Shown in pieces: positions 45,238-54,031 of a stretch of DNA of 64,000 nucleotides; the first letter of the stretch is position 1, and each line of letters begins with the position of its first letter. The notes under the pieces were generated by a model. It was not told where the DNA came from. It did not search any database and worked only from the letters and a program-made list of their open reading frames with translations. The stretch lies in contig JAQWLM010000099.1 in the NCBI GenBank assembly GCA_029247315.1, forward strand, positions 1-64,000, given 5' to 3'. The position numbers and the translations under genes are program-made. This DNA is from AAA164-E04 sp014239995. Lineage in GTDB: Bacteria; Verrucomicrobiota; Verrucomicrobiia; Limisphaerales; AAA164-E04.

Positions 45238-46599
45238 ATGCAAACCAATGAGACCAGAATCATGAAATCCGTTAATCATATCATAAGAAAAACCATACCA
45301 AGCGTGTGCTTCAAATCGCTTGCCTTTGTGCTTTTGTTTTCAACATTGCGCGCTGAAATACCCCGGGTGCAGCTAAAGCCTTTCGCCGATGGGTTCACAT
45401 CTCCCATCGCATTGACTCCTCTCAACGATGGCAAGGGAACGCTCATTGTGGCGGATCAGGTAGGTGTGGCTCATTTGCTTACAACTACGGGGATGATGCG
45501 TGGACAACCCTTTCTTTCCTTGTCGCATCGTTTGACCAAATTGAATCTGGGGTTTGAGGAGCGAGGGTTGCTGGGAATCGTCGCGCATCCTGATTTTAAG
45601 AATAATGGAAAGATTTACGTTTATTATTCTGCACCTCTCAGAAAATCTGCCCCAAAGGACTGGAACCATACAACCCGTATTGCGGAATTCAAGACAGTGG
45701 AAGGTGATTCCGAAACCATAGATTTGGCATCCGAACGTATCTTAATTGAATACGATGAGCCATATTTTAATCATAACGGGGGTGCACTTGCCTTTGGTCC
45801 TTCGGACGGATTTCTTTATATTGCCTCCGGTGATGGGGGTAATGCGAATGGGCGGGGTCGTGGACACTCGGAGATCGGTAACAGTCAGGATTTAACTAAT
45901 TTATTGGGCAAGATTCTGCGAATCGACGTGAATCAGGGTGAACCCTATACCATACCCCGGGACAATCCGTTTCAATCCAAGGGTTGGCGCGGTGAAATCT
46001 TTGCCATTGGATTCAGGAATCCTTGGCGAATCAGCTTTGATCGAGGGGGAAATCATTCTCTATTTGCCGCTGATATCGGTCAGAATCTGTACGAAGAGGT
46101 GAATGTGGTCCATAAGGGGGGCAACTATGGATGGAACGTGCGCGAAGGATTCCATTGCTTTGACCCGGAAAATCCTACCAAGACACCCGAAAATTGCGCT
46201 GAAAACGACCATCGGGGACATGCTTTTGTCGATCCGATTGTGGAATATAAAAACATAAAGGCATTCAAGAATCAATCAGATGCCTTCGGCATCAGTATCA
46301 CCGGTGGTTATATCTACCGAGGTAAGGCGATCCAAGGGTTGCAGGGGTATTATGTTTTTGCAGATTGGAGCCGGAATTGGGCCATTCCAGACGGGGTTAT
46401 ACTTGCGGCAAAACCCGAGGAAGGTGATGGTCCGTGGAAGATCCAGTCTCTTCCTACCTTCGAAAATCAGGATGGCCACGTGGGGCGATATATCACCGCT
46501 TTCGGTGAGGATAGGAAGGGAGAACTATACGTCTTGACCAATGCCAGTAATGGATTGATGAACCGAAAAGGCGGGGTCTTCAAAATGGTAGCACCATGA
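45238..46599 (+). CDS. secreted PQQ-dependent sugar dehydrogenase-like protein (GSDH family)
   Basis: The 453-residue product has a signal peptide ('SLAFVLLFSTLRAEIP'). It then shows the soluble glucose/sorbosone dehydrogenase six-blade propeller motifs: 'FTSPIALTPLNDGKGTLIVA', 'RGLLGIVAHPDF', 'FNHNGGALAFGPSDGFLYIA', 'GLRNPWR'-like 'GFRNPWRISFD', and 'GWNVREGFHCF'. Members oxidise aldoses or act as scaffold proteins, and PQQ dependence is not certain in PVC members. AGG before the start may be a ribosome binding site. It stands alone, converging on the third prepilin-like gene. Confidence 0.85.
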   Translation: MQTNETRIMKSVNHIIRKTIPSVCFKSLAFVLLFSTLRAEIPRVQLKPFADGFTSPIALTPLNDGKGTLIVADQVGVAHLLTTTGMMRGQPFLSLSHRLTKLNLGFEERGLLGIVAHPDFKNNGKIYVYYSAPLRKSAPKDWNHTTRIAEFKTVEGDSETIDLASERILIEYDEPYFNHNGGALAFGPSDGFLYIASGDGGNANGRGRGHSEIGNSQDLTNLLGKILRIDVNQGEPYTIPRDNPFQSKGWRGEIFAIGFRNPWRISFDRGGNHSLFAADIGQNLYEEVNVVHKGGNYGWNVREGFHCFDPENPTKTPENCAENDHRGHAFVDPIVEYKNIKAFKNQSDAFGISITGGYIYRGKAIQGLQGYYVFADWSRNWAIPDGVILAAKPEEGDGPWKIQSLPTFENQDGHVGRYITAFGEDRKGELYVLTNASNGLMNRKGGVFKMVAP

Positions 46600-46652
46600 T
46601 CTGCAGCTTGCCCTGAGCGTTAATCAAATGGAATCTCTCATGTAATATTCGA

Positions 46653-47474
46653 CTAATTTTCTATGACAAAAATTGCCGTGTTAGTACGCCAAATAGATTC
46701 GGTAGCCCAAAAGTTAACGGGTTTGAAGGATTTCCCGAAGCCCAGTGCTCTCGCACTTCCATCGGTGAAGGCATAGACTGAGGATCCAGATTTTTTCGAC
46801 CCGGAGCTTGGGGAGTGGCGTGCATGTTCCACCTCACGGATGTCGTTGCCATAGCCCTCGAGGAAGTCCATGTAGAAGGCGCGTGTGTTTTCACGTTTCT
46901 CGCCGAAGGTAATTGTTTCTGAGGGATTGCGCACCGCGCTTTCGTGAAACGATTTACCTGAAATGGATGCCAAACTGTAATTTCGTTTTAGCCTGGCAAG
47001 ATAATGGTCGTTCCAGCCATTTAACAGATAAGATCGAGAGACCCTATCCGCCACATTCACTTGCTCACCGATAAGTTTATTGTGCTTGTCAGAAGGGCAG
47101 AGCAACAGGTTGGTGGATTGGAAATACGAAAATAAGGATCCGGGCCAACTTTGCTCGGTGATTCCATCAAGTTCTGTAATTCCATCCGCGCGGGTGGGGA
47201 AATAGCCCGCCGAATCATTCCGGTATAGCTGTGTTGCAAGACCCAGTTGCTTGATTTGACTGAGACACTTGATTTTTCGCGCAGCAGCCTTCGCATTGCT
47301 CAACGCAGGTAGCAACAGCCCAGCAAGAATGGCGATAATTCCCATGACGACAAGCAGTTCGATGAGTGTGAAGGCTTTTCCATTTTGGGAGAAAATCCTT
47401 TTTTCATGCCGAATTCTGCTATTGGAGTGCACTACACTGTCCTTACTCCTACCGATACAACTTTTTACTTCCAT
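46653..47474 (-). CDS. prepilin-like secreted protein with Ala at the cleavage site
   Basis: The 273-residue product has a basic leader and the prepilin helix 'FTLIELLVVMGIIAILAGLL' starting at residue 35, followed by 'SNAKAAARKIKCLSQIKQLG' as in the other two prepilin-like proteins. The residue before the conserved Phe is Ala34, where prepilin peptidases usually require Gly. The C-terminal 'YAFTDGSARAL' keeps the Asp-Gly, but the upstream His is too far away to fit H-X9-DG exactly. A tandem echo 'DGITELDGITE' occurs near residue 100. Role unknown. Confidence 0.8.
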   Translation of the reverse strand: MEVKSCIGRSKDSVVHSNSRIRHEKRIFSQNGKAFTLIELLVVMGIIAILAGLLLPALSNAKAAARKIKCLSQIKQLGLATQLYRNDSAGYFPTRADGITELDGITEQSWPGSLFSYFQSTNLLLCPSDKHNKLIGEQVNVADRVSRSYLLNGWNDHYLARLKRNYSLASISGKSFHESAVRNPSETITFGEKRENTRAFYMDFLEGYGNDIREVEHARHSPSSGSKKSGSSVYAFTDGSARALGFGKSFKPVNFWATESIWRTNTAIFVIEN

Positions 47475-48042
47475 AATGAACTACGATGAATAAAGCCAAG
47501 TAACATAACACCGTTTGTGTATTTCTCAAAAAATATGAGACGGGTGGCCCCAACCGCAGGGTCAATTGTAGTGATGAACCCACAATTGATCCGATCAGGC
47601 AAGCTTGCCTCTCGTTTCCTGAAGCAATAAACGTACCGTTGTTATTTGTGAAAAAAAATACCTCTTCAAAGGACTGGGAAAAGTGGTTGTTCCAGTGGAT
47701 TTCCATGGTGTTCAAAAATGAACTGATGATGGTCGTTTTGTCCATAGCGTCCTCTCGGGCATTTCCCAAAATCGGTCAACTCTCCGGAATATGCTGTGGG
47801 GGCCTATCCACTTGTTGCCTGGAACGAAAAATTCCTCCCGTATCCATAGCCCAACAAGGCATGATAAGCCCTGTTCAAAATGTTACCGGCATTTTGCTAT
47901 ACAACAATGCAGTGGGGGATGTGTTGTTCCAAACGCATCTGGACCAGAAGGTTCCTTATTGACGGAAGCAAAGCAACTGAATCATTTGGAAGATTAGATT
48001 CAAAACAGACCAGTCCTGCACACATGTTCCTCTGATGGAATC
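47475..48042. other. 568-bp intergenic region with an inverted repeat
   Basis: The region lies upstream of the third prepilin-like gene and downstream of cysE. Open frames of about 105 codons occur on both strands (47639-47962 plus, 47449-47769 minus), but they overlap and match nothing known. The main structural feature is the inverted repeat at 47559-47592. Confidence 0.45.
47559..47592. repeat. near-perfect 11-bp inverted repeat
   Basis: GGGTCAATTGT (47559-47569) and ACAATTGATCC (47582-47592) pair at 10 of 11 positions around a 12-base spacer, about 85 bp upstream of the third prepilin-like gene. The core TCAATTG...CAATTGA suggests a protein-binding dyad or an RNA stem. Confidence 0.5.
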
Positions 48043-48999
48043 TTAGTTGACTGGCGTGCTGGAGTTTTTCTTGCGCTCCAATTTGTTTAGGATTTTAAGG
48101 CTGATCTCATCTGTGATGACCAATGTATCTGCAGCGATGCTGTGAGTAAGGAATACGTTAGCACCAATCGTGCTTCGAGCACCCACGACGGTGTCTCCTC
48201 CCATCACTGTTGCATTGGCGTAAAGAGTGACCCGGTTCTCAATGGTTGGATGTCTTTTGGTGCCTCGCAGTGACTGCCCTCCCTTCAGTGAGCGTCCAAT
48301 CAGTGCAACACCTTGATACATTTTGACGTGATCACCGATCACGCTGGTTTCCCCAATGACAGTGCCCGTGCCATGATCGATGAAAAAATGAGACCCAATG
48401 CACGCCCCGGGGTGAAGGTCCATGCCGGTGCGTGCGTGTGCCCACTCGGTCATGATTCTCGGAATCAGGGGGATTTGTCTGATATACATTTCATGAGCCA
48501 GCCTCTGGACGGCAATGGCCTCCACGAATGGGTAAGCAAGGATGACTTCGTTTTTATTCAGGGCTGCGGGGTCTCCATTGAACGCAGCTTCAACATCGGT
48601 TTGAAGCAATTTTCGTAATGCCGGTAATCGACCTAACACTGCAGAGGTGGTCTCATGCGCGAAGGCTCTGGTTGTTTGCTTCTTTACTCCTTCGGGTGGA
48701 CTGTGCTGGAGACTTTTATAAACCTCGTCTTCAAGCCGTCCAAAGACGCTATCCATGAGGTTGGTGGTCTCAATTTTTAATTCGTAAGAATGAATGACAT
48801 GATTATCGAAGTAGCCAGGAAATAGCAATTTCAGCAAATCCTGGGTGATGGTTGCTATGGTCGATTTCGAAGGTAGATTAACGCCATCAACACGATTGAT
48901 ACCTCCCAAATTTGCGTAGGAGGACAATAAATCATCTGCAAGCTTTGTGATCAATTCAGACACCTCGGTCACTATAATGCAGGTTGCCCATCGCAGCAA
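48043..48999 (-). CDS. cysE: serine O-acetyltransferase (EpsC-type)
   Basis: The 318-residue product acetylates serine for cysteine synthesis. It has a helical N-terminal domain and a hexapeptide beta-helix with the SAT signatures 'DLHPGACIGSHFFIDHGTGT', 'VIGETSVIGDHVKMYQGVAL' and 'KRHPTIENRVTLYANATVMG'. The catalytic His lies in 'IDHGTG'. The N-terminal extension ('ITKLADDLLSSYANLGG') fits the longer EpsC-type enzymes common outside Enterobacteria. It starts 32 bp after the large repeat protein, on the same strand. Confidence 0.9.
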   Translation of the reverse strand: MLRWATCIIVTEVSELITKLADDLLSSYANLGGINRVDGVNLPSKSTIATITQDLLKLLFPGYFDNHVIHSYELKIETTNLMDSVFGRLEDEVYKSLQHSPPEGVKKQTTRAFAHETTSAVLGRLPALRKLLQTDVEAAFNGDPAALNKNEVILAYPFVEAIAVQRLAHEMYIRQIPLIPRIMTEWAHARTGMDLHPGACIGSHFFIDHGTGTVIGETSVIGDHVKMYQGVALIGRSLKGGQSLRGTKRHPTIENRVTLYANATVMGGDTVVGARSTIGANVFLTHSIAADTLVITDEISLKILNKLERKKNSSTPVN

Positions 49000-49031
49000 G
49001 GTATGGGCGGGTTGTGGAACGCTGTCTTACT

Positions 49032-51857
49032 TCACGGGGAGACGAGCCGGAAAAACCTCATTGAAGATGTATTTTCAATGAGGGTGTAATTTTCAAAACC
49101 CTGAGGATGCGTGATCCAATCGTTCTCTATGGAATCTTCCTTGGACTGCAAACGGTGATCTACCAGCGCTTTTGGCCACGTTAGGAGTATATCTTTTCCA
49201 AAATTAAAGATACTCAAGTCCGGCTGACTAGTGGTTCCATCATGGATGGCCACGAGGGTCACGAGATTTGGCTGGTAGATGGGAAGGAGTGTGACCGACT
49301 CATTCAACTTGAATGGTTGGACTTCTCGAAATGTTCCCACAATCAAGTCGCTTTGTATGATTGAAATCCGGTGTCCGTGTTCGGGGATCCATCCTTCTTC
49401 AAACTCCACATGCAAAGTACCATCGAGGTGAGCTGCTTCATGTGCATGGATCAATGAGCGTCTTGGGTCGGATGATGTTTTCGTAACATGTATTCGCAAT
49501 TGAGTTGTTGATGCCATCGCGAGGGTTTTATTGATAATGAGACCTTCCCCTGAAACCTCGAGATCAATAGCTTGACTGAAGGCTGTGTTGGAGCCCAAGG
49601 TGACTGCACCCACAATGCGTGCATCTTGAAAGTCGAACTCGAGTGCCGAAATGAAGCCTTGATCGGCGTTTAAGATCCCTCCTGCAATTTGGACATTGCC
49701 TCCGGTGATCACAGAGCCTCCGGAGAGATCCCATCGGCCTTGGTTCAGGATATTCAGGTCCAGGAGCACGTTATCTGCGGAAGTTTTGATTTCCAGAAGA
49801 CCCCTGTTATGCAAAAGAAGCCTTTCATCATCCGGTATTGGTTGAGCCTTGATGTTACTTGAAATAGTGATTCTGCCATCGGTCTGATTCAGGATGCCTG
49901 CATTTTCGGATAATATTAAATCCCCGCCATCCCAGTGTAAATGGCCCAAGTTGACCAATCTACGATTATTTAAGGATCTTGGTTGTGCGTTATTGTCTGA
50001 CGAGGGCATCTCGGCACGTCCTTCATTGATAAAATCTCCCTGTCCACTGATCTCGGTGCCTCCCTCCCAACGGAATTGTTCACGAACAGTGATCAGGTCA
50101 TTCCCTCTGAGGCTTCCGCCTTTTGCAATGAGCAGTTCCTTTGGAGCAATGGTTTCTCCCGAGTTGAATGTAACCTTGCCCTTGCTGATGGAAACACTCT
50201 CCCCAATGGAGGCTATCTTGGCCTCTGGATGAAAAATAACTTCCTTCCCCGAAAAAAGTGTCTTCTTGAGTGCATTGAAATGCCCGCGGATCTCTGCGAC
50301 CTTATCAGGGGATGAGAAACTGAGTGTTTGCTGGGTTTCCAGCCTTGATTGCGGAGAGCTGTTGAAAGAGCCCGATAACTCAAGGGTGGTGTTGGTCGAT
50401 GAAAACATGGTTCCCATGTTGGTCATATCAGCTGTAAAATCCAGGTTGCCTGACTGAAGGGATACTTGACCTCGATTGACAGTGTCGATACCCAGATGCA
50501 CCTCTTCTGCCTGACCAGTGATTTCGAATAATCCCTCATTTTTCAAGAAGGCTTTTTCTTCACCAGCAATGGGTGTCACTTCCACATTGCCCGAGATGGT
50601 GATGATGCCTTCTGCTTGATTTACAATCTCTGCATTGTCCCTTGCCCTTAAATGGCCTCCACTCCAAAGCACTTGACCGGCATTGACAAAGGTGCGTCCA
50701 TCCAAAAGGCGAGGTTTTGAGGTGCTTTCCAGCTTTGCCATTTCAGTAATTCCCAGGTTTAAGAAGTCGGCTTTTCCGCCCAGGGTTGTCCCATTTGCCC
50801 ATAGGAATTTTTCCGAGACACGAATCAAGTCCCCCCCACCAATACTTCCTCCCAAGGTGAGGAGTAGTTGACGGGGTGCAATGGTTTCCTGTGAGTTAAA
50901 CTCTACTTTACTCTTGCTGATGGAAACGGTGTCACCAATCGTTGTGATTTCTGATTCGGGGTGAAACACAATTTTTTTTCCTGAAAAACGACTTGTCTTG
51001 ATTACCTTGAACCTCCCCCGAATCTCTGCAGTTTCCTCAGCTGATGAAAAACTGACGGTGTTTTGGCTTTCTAAACTCGAGTCAGGAGAGCTTGTGAAAT
51101 AACCTGAAAAATCGAGTGTAGTGGCTTTTTCAGCATCCACCGCTCCAAGATTCGTTGTTGCTCCTGCAAAGTTAAGCATGCCTGATTGGACTAGTATAGA
51201 TCCTCGATTTAAGAAAGAGACGTCCATGACTGTGCTGCCATTGGAATCCGACTTGACAAAGATTCCATTGTTTTCGAATCGCCCTGAAGTTTTCTTTGCC
51301 TGCACCAACCATTGTCCGTCAAAAAGGTTTCTGAATATGGCATTGGCTTGGTTCATGAAAACACCATCGGTCCCAGAATGGACATCACCTGAAGTCCATA
51401 ATGTCTCTGTTTTGTTGATAATATTGAATCCCACGAGGTTTTTTCCACCTCCGTGCATGGCGATGGCCATTGGTGCAATGAGTTGCCCATTTCCTCCGGT
51501 GAAACCTCCTCCACGCCAGATAAAGCGTTCCTCAGCTGTAAGGTTTCTGCTTCCCTGGATAAAACCAGAGGCCAGGTCCAGCTGGACCAGAGTGACATCA
51601 GTGTCGAGATTGATCGACGGAGAGGCGTCAAGCCCAATGAGTACATTGAAAGTATCCTCTTCGTTGTTGTGTGGAAAAGGGAGGAAACCAAAGGTGTTCC
51701 ACCTGAAAACTTCCGTCCAATGACCATTTGCGGCACTGATCCATGCCGCATCGAAGGGTTCTTGTGCCGTGATTGTGATCGGAAAAAAGGTGAGAGCCAG
51801 AGTCCCGTGAATGACCTGGATCAGGCGGCGAATATAGTGTTGTATCATGACTTCCAT
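49032..51857 (-). CDS. exported beta-strand-repeat adhesin-like protein with tandem 244-residue repeat
   Basis: The 941-residue product has a signal peptide (residues about 10-32) and then a long passenger of short beta strands ('NRGSILVQSGMLNFAGATTN', 'FLKNEGLFEITG'), as in filamentous haemagglutinin/autotransporter-like passengers. Residues 217-460 and 461-704 are two copies of one unit with no gap. A partial, more diverged copy lies before them. After the repeats come a 'TLAMASTTQLRIHV' region and a C-terminal tail ending 'SMRFFRLVSP', a short export/anchoring-like module seen in Verrucomicrobiota. No outer-membrane beta-barrel is visible, so classical autotransport is unlikely. It is sandwiched between yqgE and cysE. 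Confidence 0.7.
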   Translation of the reverse strand: MEVMIQHYIRRLIQVIHGTLALTFFPITITAQEPFDAAWISAANGHWTEVFRWNTFGFLPFPHNNEEDTFNVLIGLDASPSINLDTDVTLVQLDLASGFIQGSRNLTAEERFIWRGGGFTGGNGQLIAPMAIAMHGGGKNLVGFNIINKTETLWTSGDVHSGTDGVFMNQANAIFRNLFDGQWLVQAKKTSGRFENNGIFVKSDSNGSTVMDVSFLNRGSILVQSGMLNFAGATTNLGAVDAEKATTLDFSGYFTSSPDSSLESQNTVSFSSAEETAEIRGRFKVIKTSRFSGKKIVFHPESEITTIGDTVSISKSKVEFNSQETIAPRQLLLTLGGSIGGGDLIRVSEKFLWANGTTLGGKADFLNLGITEMAKLESTSKPRLLDGRTFVNAGQVLWSGGHLRARDNAEIVNQAEGIITISGNVEVTPIAGEEKAFLKNEGLFEITGQAEEVHLGIDTVNRGQVSLQSGNLDFTADMTNMGTMFSSTNTTLELSGSFNSSPQSRLETQQTLSFSSPDKVAEIRGHFNALKKTLFSGKEVIFHPEAKIASIGESVSISKGKVTFNSGETIAPKELLIAKGGSLRGNDLITVREQFRWEGGTEISGQGDFINEGRAEMPSSDNNAQPRSLNNRRLVNLGHLHWDGGDLILSENAGILNQTDGRITISSNIKAQPIPDDERLLLHNRGLLEIKTSADNVLLDLNILNQGRWDLSGGSVITGGNVQIAGGILNADQGFISALEFDFQDARIVGAVTLGSNTAFSQAIDLEVSGEGLIINKTLAMASTTQLRIHVTKTSSDPRRSLIHAHEAAHLDGTLHVEFEEGWIPEHGHRISIIQSDLIVGTFREVQPFKLNESVTLLPIYQPNLVTLVAIHDGTTSQPDLSIFNFGKDILLTWPKALVDHRLQSKEDSIENDWITHPQGFENYTLIENTSSMRFFRLVSP
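49746..50477 (-). repeat. tandem repeat copy 2 of the adhesin-like gene
   Basis: This 732-bp segment encodes residues 461-704, aligned codon for codon with copy 1 (period 244 residues). It keeps 'SFSSPDKVAEIRGHF', 'FSGKEVIFHPEAKIASIG' and 'ISKGKVTFNSGETIAPKEL' against the corresponding segments of copy 1. The copies have diverged in both DNA and protein, so the duplication is not recent. Confidence 0.8.
50478..51209 (-). repeat. tandem repeat copy 1 of the adhesin-like gene
   Basis: This 732-bp segment encodes residues 217-460, the first copy of the unit, with 'SFSSAEETAEIRGRF', 'FSGKKIVFHPESEITTIG' and 'ISKSKVEFNSQETIAPRQL'. The junction with copy 2 falls between two conserved 'NRG' turns. 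Confidence 0.8.
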
Positions 51858-51901
51858 CTGTGCGGAGCGTCGTTGGGTATCTGAAAAAGTCGTAGATCGA
51901 G

Positions 51902-52462
51902 TCAGTTTGAGGCCAGGTCTTCAGGTGAATCAGCAAGCATGCGTTTCTTCCAACCCTTTTGATACATGATATGGCGCCAGAGTTTCTTAGCGTCTATATC
52001 AAAAATCAAATTTCTGTCTGCTGGATGCGTCATCCAGGCACCTTGCTTGATTTCGTCATCCAGTTGGCCAGGGTTCCATCCTGAGTAACCAGAAAAAAGT
52101 CTTATATTTTGAGTGATTCGATTGGTTTTACAAAGGTTCGTCAACTGGTCGAATGAATGTCCCATGCTGACATCCGGAATGATCATTTCACCTAGATTGA
52201 GCTGGTCAGAAATCAGGAAACTAAGCGCTCCTGGCTGAACGGGGCCACCGATAAAAACCAGTGTGTCCTCAAGAGTTGTGGGCACAATTTCCGAACTGAG
52301 TTCCTGGATACTGTGATCCATGCAGCGGTTGAGTATAAGCCCAAAGGCCCCCTCCTTGTCATGTTGGCAGATAAGAACGACGCTTCGGCTGAAAAAAGAA
52401 CCGTTCAGAGTTCCTCCATCAAGCAGGAGTTGCCCTTGGAAAGATTGCATGGGATTGTCCAT
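51902..52462 (-). CDS. YqgE/AlgH family protein
   Basis: The 186-residue product matches the YqgE/AlgH (DUF179) fold: 'GQLLLDGGTLNGSFFSRSVV', 'HDKEGAFGLILNRCMD' and 'FIGGPVQPGALSFLISD', with 'SGYSGWNPGQLDDEI' as the C-terminal signature. The biochemical role is unknown despite wide conservation; AlgH was linked to alginate regulation in Pseudomonas. It is cytoplasmic, with no signal peptide. It lies 44 bp upstream of the adhesin-like gene on the same strand. Confidence 0.88.
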   Translation of the reverse strand: MDNPMQSFQGQLLLDGGTLNGSFFSRSVVLICQHDKEGAFGLILNRCMDHSIQELSSEIVPTTLEDTLVFIGGPVQPGALSFLISDQLNLGEMIIPDVSMGHSFDQLTNLCKTNRITQNIRLFSGYSGWNPGQLDDEIKQGAWMTHPADRNLIFDIDAKKLWRHIMYQKGWKKRMLADSPEDLASN

Positions 52463-52523
52463 CTACTTGATAAGCGTTATCACTCTCTTGTCTTTCTGGC
52501 AACACTGTAGTAAGAAATTCAGC

Positions 52524-52712
52524 ATGCAAAAACCGTTGTCTCACCGATTGGAATCCCCTCCAGAAAATTCCACGGCTAAGGCTTTGCCCTGGCGCAAGGG
52601 AAGGGCATGTCTCCTCTTCGGAATCCTGCTGATTTTTTTATACGGCTCAGCTTGCAAATCAAGTTCTGGTAGCCGGGAATTTCTTCCCGGGAAAGGGTGG
52701 ACGGAAAATTGA
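52524..52712 (+). CDS. small putative lipoprotein
   Basis: The 62-residue product has a basic N-terminus, a hydrophobic core ('CLLFGILLIFLYGSAC') ending in a lipobox-like L-Y-G-S-A-C, and a short tail 'KSSSGSREFLPGKGWTEN'. This looks like a minimal lipoprotein exported by Sec and acylated at the Cys. I chose ATG 52524; the frame is open further upstream but overlaps yqgE. It lies 21 bp before the FmdB-type gene. Function unknown; a chance reading frame cannot be excluded. Confidence 0.5.
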   Translation: MQKPLSHRLESPPENSTAKALPWRKGRACLLFGILLIFLYGSACKSSSGSREFLPGKGWTEN

Positions 52713-52733
52713 TCATTTTAACCTAAAGACGAA

Positions 52734-52949
52734 ATGCCGATTTACGAATTCCAATGTCAGGAATGCCACAAGGAAAACGAAGTCCTTGTAAGAGGCCAGG
52801 ACTGGTCTCTGGCGATTTGCCCCGATTGTGGGTCTAAACAACTTAAAAAGAAATTGAGCGTGTTTTCAGCTGCTTCTTCGGAAGCGGAATCCACTCCCGT
52901 CTGCTCTGGCAATCCGTCCGCCTGCGGTCGTTGTGATGCTGATGGTTGA
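52734..52949 (+). CDS. FmdB-type zinc-ribbon protein
   Basis: The 71-residue product begins with the canonical 'MPIYEFQCQECHKE' and has a second cysteine pair in 'CPDCGSKQLKKKLSVFSA', forming the CxxC...CxxC zinc ribbon of the FmdB/CxxC_CxxC_SSSS family. A third cysteine cluster lies at the C-terminal end ('CSGNPSACGRCDADG'). FmdB was named for a formamidase-locus regulator, but most members have no known function. Confidence 0.85.
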   Translation: MPIYEFQCQECHKENEVLVRGQDWSLAICPDCGSKQLKKKLSVFSAASSEAESTPVCSGNPSACGRCDADG

Positions 52950-53038
52950 ACACGCGATTTGTGAACATTACAAGCTTCCGGCTTGTCTCCAAGCGCAGGG
53001 ACTGTGCTACATACCGTTCTTGCATATGGCAAGGCGGA

Positions 53039-54031
53039 TTAGCTGTTTGGCTTGGTAATCTGCTTGAGGAAAAGTCTGGATTGCTCTTTGACTTCCTCAT
53101 AAGAAACTTCGGTCAGGCAGCGTGGAACGTCGAATTGGCATTGGTCGAAGCACGGTTTATAAGGGCATTGTTTCCCCTCAACAACCATGCCTAAATCATG
53201 GACTGGGCGAAACCACTCCGTGAGCTGTGGTCCAAAAATTGTGAGTGTTGGCTTTTCCAGGGCAGCAGCAAGATGCCCTGGCCCAGAATCATTGCCAATG
53301 AATGCATGACCGGAGGAAATGACCTCAATTAATTCTGCCACACTTCTTGGAACGACAGGGTTTCTACCCTTATTTTTCCACCATTTCTCCTGGTTTGCAT
53401 CACAAATCAAGGTCGTTTTTTGGCCCTCATCTTCCAGTGATTTCAGCAAACGATCAAAACGCTCCAAAGGCCATACACGCAGCGCCTGGGCAGCGCCCGT
53501 ATGCACGATCATGCGCTCAGGTTTCAGGAACCCTGGTGGCTTCTGTTCATGCGGGTCGTAGGATGGCAGTTTGACTTTGAGAGCCTCGCCAACCAAACGC
53601 CACTGCTCGTAGCGGTGGGCCATGGAATGGGGCAGTGAGAGTGGATTGCTCAAAAAAAAACCACTCCCAAGCCGGGGGAAACCAATCCGTTTCCGAGCCT
53701 TTGTGAGTTTCATCCATGCGTGGTCTCTTGGGTCCCACCTGCCGGATACGGCAAATTCAAAATCCTTTGCCCTTAGAGAGCGAAGTGTCTCGAGAATAAG
53801 TTTATATGGCCACCGATGCAGTCGATATTTTCCTTGAAAAGCGGTCCAGGGTGCAATGAAATCCACAACACTGACCCCAGGCCACAGTTTTAACTGAAGA
53901 TCCCTTGCGTAAGGCTTGGCCAGCAGTGTGACTTCGTATGCGAGAGAGGCTTCTTTGATGAATCGAGATGCGATGGCTAAATCTCCAAGTCCCCATAGCT
54001 CAATGATGAGCAGCGTAGGTTTGCTGCTCAT
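53039..54031 (-). CDS. glycosyltransferase family 9 (heptosyltransferase-like)
   Basis: The 330-residue product has two Rossmann-like halves. 'LLIIELWGLGDLAIASRFIK' is the N-terminal loop, and the C-terminal nucleotide-sugar site is 'VHTGAAQALRVWPLERFDRLL' with 'FIGNDSGPGHLAAALEKPTL'. These are hallmarks of GT9 ADP-heptose:LPS heptosyltransferases. The substrate may be heptose or another LPS sugar. Its start overlaps the stop of the preceding methyltransferase gene by four bases, so the genes form a tight glycan operon. Confidence 0.88.
   Translation of the reverse strand: MSSKPTLLIIELWGLGDLAIASRFIKEASLAYEVTLLAKPYARDLQLKLWPGVSVVDFIAPWTAFQGKYRLHRWPYKLILETLRSLRAKDFEFAVSGRWDPRDHAWMKLTKARKRIGFPRLGSGFFLSNPLSLPHSMAHRYEQWRLVGEALKVKLPSYDPHEQKPPGFLKPERMIVHTGAAQALRVWPLERFDRLLKSLEDEGQKTTLICDANQEKWWKNKGRNPVVPRSVAELIEVISSGHAFIGNDSGPGHLAAALEKPTLTIFGPQLTEWFRPVHDLGMVVEGKQCPYKPCFDQCQFDVPRCLTEVSYEEVKEQSRLFLKQITKPNS

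Noticed and set aside
47639..47962. Plus-strand open frame of 107 codons between the prepilin-like gene and cysE
   Set aside because: Cysteine-rich mixed composition with no domain, no ribosome binding site, and an equally long frame on the other strand.
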